Origin: Seminavis robusta
Lineage: Eukaryota > Bacillariophyta > Bacillariophyceae > Naviculales > Naviculaceae
Assembly: GCA_903772945.1 (NCBI GenBank)
Contig: CAICTM010001930.1
Coordinates: 1 to 20,650, forward strand
Reading direction: 5' to 3'
Length of the DNA: 20,650 nt
Below the pieces are notes generated by a model, which was not told where the DNA came from, searched no databases, and worked only from the letters and a program-made list of their open reading frames with translations. This document shows, piece by piece, positions 16,471 to 20,650 of this stretch (position 1 is its first letter; the number at the start of each line of letters is the position of its first letter). Position numbers and translations under genes: made by a program.

Positions 16471-16920
16471 TTATGCAGCAGTCGGAGCAGGTTGCTTGAT
16501 GCATCCAGTTCCCAACCGTCTGATGCCTACTGGGGCAACAGCAACTTGCTGATCGTCTTGACCAGTCGATTTGCTGCGTCGTACCTTTTGGTTACTAGTG
16601 GTACCACTACGGACGGTACCGGTACGGTCGGATCTCTTGACGCGGCTGCGGCTGGAACCAGTTGAAGCAGATGTACCCGTTCGCCTGAGCTTCTCATTGT
16701 CACCACCACTGGCAGCACCAGCACCAGCATGCCTAACAGCGCGTCTACTGCTAGGTTCCACTGGAGTGGTCTTGCTGCGACCAAAGCGAGCTCCTGAGCT
16801 ACCCGAGATGCGGGACTTGCCTGATCGAGCTGTCATATTGGTAGCATCAATCATGACATCTTTAGTTTTTAGTTGGTCCTTGCGGCCCAAGTTGCTCAAC
16901 AGAGGAAGAAGGTTGCTCAT
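16471..16920 (-). CDS. Small basic Ser/Arg-rich protein (family 2, member E)
   Basis: This 149-residue intronless ORF starts at the ATG at 16920 (GACCATGAGC). The first 15 residues, MSNLLPLLSNLGRKD, are clearly related to member D. Basic low-complexity sequence rich in Ser, Arg, Gly and Thr follows. It includes RSGKSRISGSSGARFGRSK (about 32-50) and SSRSRVKRSDRTGTVRSGTT (about 89-108), the latter matching TRSRVKRSNR of member D. The C-terminus is less charged (VAVAPVGIRRLGTG...). No signal peptide or membrane segment is seen. The conserved start and core in otherwise divergent sequence imply selection on both. The C-terminal helix motif of family 1 is absent. Confidence 0.8.
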   Translation of the reverse strand: MSNLLPLLSNLGRKDQLKTKDVMIDATNMTARSGKSRISGSSGARFGRSKTTPVEPSSRRAVRHAGAGAASGGDNEKLRRTGTSASTGSSRSRVKRSDRTGTVRSGTTSNQKVRRSKSTGQDDQQVAVAPVGIRRLGTGCIKQPAPTAA

Positions 16921-17498
16921 GGTCGCTTTTTAATTCTTAAAAAATTTGAATGAATGCTTAGATAGCTATTCTTTGATGCTGGGCTTTGCGGGTTCGTTTC
17001 AACTTTAGCTGATGCGATTAATTTTATGAGCTTTGGTTCTGGGATCCAACTTTTCAGGCTGCTCTTCTCAGTTCGTTCTTCAGTGGTATCAACCAACCCG
17101 GACTCACCGCCACTGAGATTTGGGAACTGTTCCGTGCTGAGCTGTCAGAGTCGCTGCACCAGTAGGGAGCTTTTGGTGGGGCTACAAGCGCGAATGCGTG
17201 TCCGAATTGCCCAAGTAGAATCAATGACCACTACAGTTCATTTAAATCTCTCTTCACTTTCAGCGTTCCTATGACCAAGAAAGACAACAAGACAGAAATC
17301 TAGGATTAAAGGAAGCACAACACGTCAGAAAGATATGAGTCATTTAGATGCCCGAGATTCTGTGCCAGTTCAATGCTTTTAACAGTACTCTGAAGTCCAC
17401 AGGGGGATGGGCAAACTTGCCCATGGCGCTAGATTGCATTGGTTAGAGCTGGCTAGAATGACATTGAAATAGATAGATCTATAGTTTTTACCTGTTGC
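16921..17498. other. Intergenic region with a short palindrome
   Basis: This is the promoter side of the minus-strand gene at 16920; no GCTCACAATT motif was found here. It contains the perfect palindrome ATGGGCAA-ac-TTGCCCAT (17407-17424). The frame at 17026-17274 is not persuasive as a gene. Confidence 0.45.
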
Positions 17499-17608
17499 TT
17501 GCCAACAGAGATCAATGACGTCCAGCCATTTGTGAGCAAACCAAGTAGAGCAGATGCGCTACAGGACCAGCACACAAATGACAGGACGTCATTGATCGCA
17601 GTTGGCAA
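17499..17608. repeat. 36-bp imperfect inverted repeat (foldback)
   Basis: Arms 17499-17534 and 17573-17608 are reverse complements at 32 of 36 positions, around a 38-base loop. Both contain GATCAATGACGTCC. It sits just downstream (transposase sense) of the PIF/Harbinger pseudogene and is followed by the palindrome CCATGGTT-gcaccg-AACCATGG (17621-17642). It may be part of the transposon's subterminal region or a small foldback element. Confidence 0.7.
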
Positions 17609-17656
17609 CAACGACCAAGGCCATGGTTGCACCGAACCATGGCTGGGCAACAGCCC

Positions 17657-18687
17657 TCAATACCTAACCTGCCAAGGGCTGATGCTGCCCTCATCAATCC
17701 CAAGCTGGGTGATGACAGCACAGGCACCAAAACAATGCTTGTGGAGCATGAGGTCGTGCCTGAACTTCTGGTTCAGGACGCCAAAGCTCTTCAGCATTGA
17801 GTTGGTGCCCTCATGCCGGTGGCGGGCATCATCCTTGGCCCGCTTGTCCGACCATGACACAAACCTGTCAGGTGTGCGGATGCGTGGGTGCAGGTAGCCG
17901 CCGTCGGCCTCCACAAACTCATGGGCGGCCAGCTGATGCACAAGATTGCGCTTGAAGATCTTCAAATCAGGCCAAGAGCCACACCAGAAGGGGCCATTGA
18001 TCCACACAATGTCGCCAGTTTGAATGCACACTCCCACTTCATACCGGAGACCAGGACCCTCAAACTTGTGGCTGAACCAACTCTTGCAGAAGGGTATTGG
18101 TTGGTTTATGGGGCAATCAGTCCCATCCACGGTGACCTTGCAGGAGCGATTGCGATTGCCGAATCGACCGGTTCGGAACCTGTTGGACCATTTGATCTAC
18201 GTCATGGTTAGAATAATGAATTGAATCCAATGGCAAGAACAAAACATGCTGGAAGACTTACCACTTTGGGACGCAGGGCGCTGATGGAAGGAATGTAGCG
18301 CTAAATCCATTTGGTGTAGGTTGGAGGAGAACAGCCAGCAATCACAGAAAGAGGAATCTTCTTTGTGTAGAGTTGTAGAAACATAAGCGCCCAAAGAATA
18401 TGCTTCGGATCAGCACCACGATGGATTCACCGAGCCAGACAATACCTCCACAAAGTAACACAAACTCGAGGGGAACAGCCAAACATCTCTCGAAAGGCTC
18501 TCTGGAAGTCAACGCCTTCCTTTGAATCAGCATGGCGGCTGAGATAGACTTTCCCAAGCCTGGAAAAGTAGGCAGCATCTATGCGGTTGGGATTTGGAGG
18601 CAAATGATTCGGCATCCTGGAGGAGAAGAGAGAAGAGACTGGAAGAATGAGCAAAACAGTCTCCAAAGCATGACACCATTCCCCCAA
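17657..18687 (-). pseudogene. PIF/Harbinger-type DDE transposase, inactivated
   Basis: Two exons are joined by a 65-bp intron. Exon 1 (18687-18262) encodes FREMFGCSPRVCVTLWRYC, then GADPKHILWALMFLQLYTKK and RYIPSISALRPKV. Exon 2 (18196-17657) encodes IKWSNRFR, TVDGTDCPINQPIPF, VEADGGY and RHEGTNSMLKSFG. The order TVDGTDC (first Asp), EADGGY (second Asp) and HEG-N--LK (Glu) is the DDE triad pattern of this family (DDE_Tnp_4 type), which cuts and pastes DNA at 3-bp targets. Exon 1 contains an in-frame TGA (18427-18429) and TAG (18301-18303), the latter probably a former Trp codon in KWI-W-RYIPS. The first plausible ATG is 18615; its upstream limit is uncertain. Catalytic residues look intact, but the stops make it a pseudogene. 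Terminal inverted repeats and a partner Myb-like ORF were not found. Confidence 0.85.
18197..18261 (-). other. Predicted 65-bp intron in the transposase pseudogene
   Basis: On the minus strand the donor is AAAGTG|GTAAGT and the acceptor is CTAACCATGACGTAG|ATC, with CTAAC as a possible branch site. Removing it joins ...ALRPKV to IKWSNRFR in frame. This restores the expected transition between the N-terminal helical domain and the DDE core. Confidence 0.75.
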
Positions 18688-19253
18688 AGCTCGAGCCTGC
18701 TATCCATGGCCACAACTGACCCAACGATTCCTTACGTACCACCAGCAGCGCCGCTAGAGCCCCATTGTGGCATAATTCTTGTTTGTGTATCTAGCTAGAG
18801 AGCAGCTTCGATAAATGGATGGCTAGCACTGGCTAGTAGTCAATAGCGAGCCAGCTGGATTGATTCAGCTGGATTGGTTGCGTTCCGAACTGACGTTGAA
18901 TTGCATGTGAAAAGGCTGCGGAAAAGGCTCCAGAACCCTTTCCACACGCAACTTGCTCAGAAACACATCCTGGCCAAAGGGGAAACCCATACATTTTGAC
19001 TTAGGATTGGGATGTACCCCTTATATCTTTGGGTCGGATTGGCATTTTCTTTGTTAGGGCTGGCGGTGAATTGGAGTATCTCTGCGTTCCGATTCTTTTT
19101 CTTAGACGGGAATAGCGATTCAACTGCCAAAATGGGTTTATTGTCAAGTTTCCAGGAATGCCGTGTAAAAAAATTGAGTATCGCGCAACTGGGCTGGGCT
19201 GGCTCCTGGAAACGTCAGTTGAAAGGCAAAATTCGCATTTTGGCAAGAAACTG
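18688..19253. other. Intergenic region, no supported gene
   Basis: This flanks the transposase pseudogene and holds short duplications (AGCTGGATTG twice near 18850) and the inverted pair GTTTCCAGGA/TCCTGGAAAC near 19150-19210. A frame at 19012-19254 with one hydrophobic stretch is not convincing as a gene. Confidence 0.4.
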
Positions 19254-19387
19254 AATTCGATTGGATTGGATTGGATTGAATTGGATTGGATTGGATACAA
19301 AATAGTACTGTTTTTTGTATAGTAAATGATAATTCAATCCAATCCAATCCAATCCAATCCAATCCAATGCAATTCAATCCAATCCAA
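19254..19387. repeat. GGATT/AATCC foldback microsatellite
   Basis: About eight GGATT-type pentamers (19257-19296) face about ten AATCC-type pentamers (19333-19387). The loop itself pairs through ATACAAAA/TTTTTGTAT. The whole would form a long hairpin. The unit differs from known telomere repeats, so it is read as an inverted microsatellite or the core of a foldback element. Confidence 0.8.
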
Positions 19388-19602
19388 GAGAAAACAACCG
19401 GAAAGCAAGATTCGAAGTGCGCGCTGACACTTATACAATTCCGGCGACTTTACATAAAGCACCACACAAAACGAAAAAATCAACCACACACCAACTGACA
19501 ACACAACCGACAATGATGTGCGATGCGCTTTCTTCAAAACCTGAGAGCAACAATGGCGATGGATAAGCAGTTTCGTTTTGAGCTTCCACAACAATTTCCA
19601 TT

Positions 19603-19911
19603 ATGCCGACACAACAAAGAGCTCGACGAGGTCCAAAGTGGACACAGCAGCATCCTGACACTGGGATCTCGCTGAAGTACATCCACGGGAATCCCGACTC
19701 CAACCACACGGAATTCAAAGCCACCGCTCAAGGTCAAGTCCTGGTAGACAAGTGGACAGCAGCCAAAGTCGACCACAATTTCAAGCAGACCAAGAAGCAA
19801 TACCTGATTGATATCCATCCTTCCACTCGCGGACAAGGCGGGTTTTCCCCTGCGACGGGATACAGCTTACAATTCAGCTTTACAGCTTTACACTTAGCAG
19901 GCTTATTCTAG
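19603..19911 (+). CDS. Hypothetical small basic protein
   Basis: This 102-residue ORF has coding-like composition in its first 85 residues: MPTQQRARRGPKWTQQHPDT at the start, then LKYIHGNPDSNHTEFKATAQ, DKWTAAKVDHNFKQTKKQYL and DIHPSTRGQGG. The end (LQFSFTALHLAGLF) is less so. It lacks a signal peptide and I do not recognise a domain. An overlapping 40-codon frame from 19553 (MAMDKQFRFELPQQFPL) precedes it, so the true gene could start there and change frame through an unseen intron, or neither may be translated. It is unusually A/C-rich at its 5' side, consistent with a leader. Confidence 0.4.
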   Translation: MPTQQRARRGPKWTQQHPDTGISLKYIHGNPDSNHTEFKATAQGQVLVDKWTAAKVDHNFKQTKKQYLIDIHPSTRGQGGFSPATGYSLQFSFTALHLAGLF

Positions 19912-19927
19912 AAAATAATCAATAACT

Positions 19928-19933
19928 GCTCAC
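19928..19933 (+). promoter_or_regulatory. GCTCAC initiator-like motif
   Basis: GCTCACTTATTT lies 61 bp upstream of the ATG at 19989. It shares GCTCAC with the motifs before the family 1 genes, which argues that GCTCAC is a general core-promoter (initiator-like) element in this genome. Confidence 0.35.
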
Positions 19934-19988
19934 TTATTTGGAAATACAAACTTTACATCTCTTAGATCGTTAGATTAAACAATCCACA

Positions 19989-20650
19989 ATGGTATTGTCG
20001 CATGGTAGCATGCGAGGTTATGAGATGTTACTCATTCTTATTCTTATATGTCTATCCCTTATGGTTGTCAATGGAATGAGCTATCCCTTGATGCAGAGTC
20101 TTGAGTTTCCTCTCATTATCTTCATCGGTAGTCCTTCCCCTTATTGCAACTTAATTCCCTTGGATTCGCTCGCAAGCAATCCCCTTGTCAACCTGCTGGA
20201 TTCGCTCGTAAGCAATCCCCTTGTTCTTTATCCTGTCGTGGATCGAAATCGCGATGAGGACCCTATTATCTTGGATTCGCTCGAAAGCAATCCTCCTCTC
20301 TTTCCTATTGATGATCGTAGTCTCAATGAGGATCCTTTTATCTATTACGATCAATCGATCGCTGCAGGAGCCACTACTGTTACTACTGTTACTGTTACTG
20401 CTCCTACTACTGGTATCTCTATCACCGGCAAAGCCTTATTGCCTCATCTCCGAGTCGATCGCGATAACAGAGGTCGCGATCGAGTTAACAAAATTCATCA
20501 AAAAATGGATATCAACTGCATATCGAAGGCTCGGATTGTGTGTCATGCCTTGAGTCATGCTTGTGTTATATCTTCCTCGAGTTCACCCTCTATTATCGGT
20601 TCAAACTACCTGAGTCATGCTTCACGTGAATTTCCTCACTTTTTCATTAA
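19989..20650 (+). CDS. Putative secreted repeat protein, cut by the right window edge
   Basis: The frame is open for 220 codons from the ATG at 19989 to the window end with no stop. Residues about 10-31 form a signal-peptide-like segment (MLLILILICLSLMVVNG, with MRGYE before it). A repeat LDSLxSNPxL follows three times (from 20160, 20196 and 20271). The second and third copies are extended by a shared tail with a D-R core and EDPxI (VVDRNRDEDPII, IDDRSLNEDPFI). A Thr/Val tract (TTVTTVTVTAPTTG, about 20370-20410) and a mixed charged region come next. No family is recognised. The open length, signal-like start and in-frame repeats favour a real gene. The GCTCAC at 19928 may mark its promoter. 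The C-terminus is outside the window. Confidence 0.55.
   Translation, partial: MVLSHGSMRGYEMLLILILICLSLMVVNGMSYPLMQSLEFPLIIFIGSPSPYCNLIPLDSLASNPLVNLLDSLVSNPLVLYPVVDRNRDEDPIILDSLESNPPLFPIDDRSLNEDPFIYYDQSIAAGATTVTTVTVTAPTTGISITGKALLPHLRVDRDNRGRDRVNKIHQKMDINCISKARIVCHALSHACVISSSSSPSIIGSNYLSHASREFPHFFI

Noticed and set aside
6082..16920. Silaffin-type biomineralisation proteins
   Set aside because: The Ser/Lys/Arg richness is suggestive, but none of the five small proteins has a visible signal peptide or the Lys-cluster repeats expected of silaffins.
17499..17897. 132-codon plus-strand frame
   Set aside because: It is antisense to the DDE core of the transposase pseudogene and begins inside the inverted repeat.
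19254..19387. Interstitial telomere repeat
   Set aside because: The GGATT pentamer does not match TTAGGG or TTTAGGG telomeres, and the arrays are inverted rather than in one orientation.

Overview
The window looks like nuclear DNA from a microbial eukaryote, most probably a diatom or another stramenopile. This is inferred from four things: short, mostly intronless genes spaced 1-3 kb apart; secreted Cys-rich and Ser-rich low-complexity proteins without obvious homologues; a 65-bp GT-AG intron in a PIF/Harbinger-type transposase; and GCTCAC initiator-like motifs 60-125 bp upstream of several start codons. No bacterial operon, CRISPR array, rRNA or convincing tRNA was seen.

Layout. 1-1.75 kb: decayed retroelement-like sequence (gag-like fragments spread over three frames) and a 175-bp hairpin-rich direct repeat in two copies. 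2.3-3.84 kb, minus strand: a secreted, four-module cysteine-rich protein whose last repeat continues in another frame. 4.65-5.43 kb: a non-autonomous hAT-type transposon with CAGGG termini, a perfect 8-bp target duplication and dense subterminal repeats, sitting inside an open frame. 6.1-16.9 kb: a gene-sparse block that holds all 15 copies of the palindrome TACCGGTA seen in the window. It carries five small, basic, Ser/Thr-rich proteins and one multi-pass membrane protein. 17.4-18.7 kb: a PIF/Harbinger transposase pseudogene with two in-frame stops, next to an imperfect foldback. 19.25-19.39 kb: a GGATT/AATCC foldback microsatellite. 19.6-20.65 kb: a small hypothetical ORF and the 5' part of a putative secreted repeat protein that runs off the right edge.

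The most interesting content is the group of small basic proteins. Three plus-strand genes (6.08, 11.62 and 13.81 kb) share a C-terminal helix-like motif of about 30 residues behind disordered Ser/Arg-rich regions, and all three carry GCTCACAATT upstream of the start. Two minus-strand genes (15.6 and 16.9 kb) share a different N-terminus (MSxxLPxLxxLxRKD) and an RSRVKRS core. These appear to be two locally duplicated families of unknown function. All homology statements come from reading the sequence without database searches.
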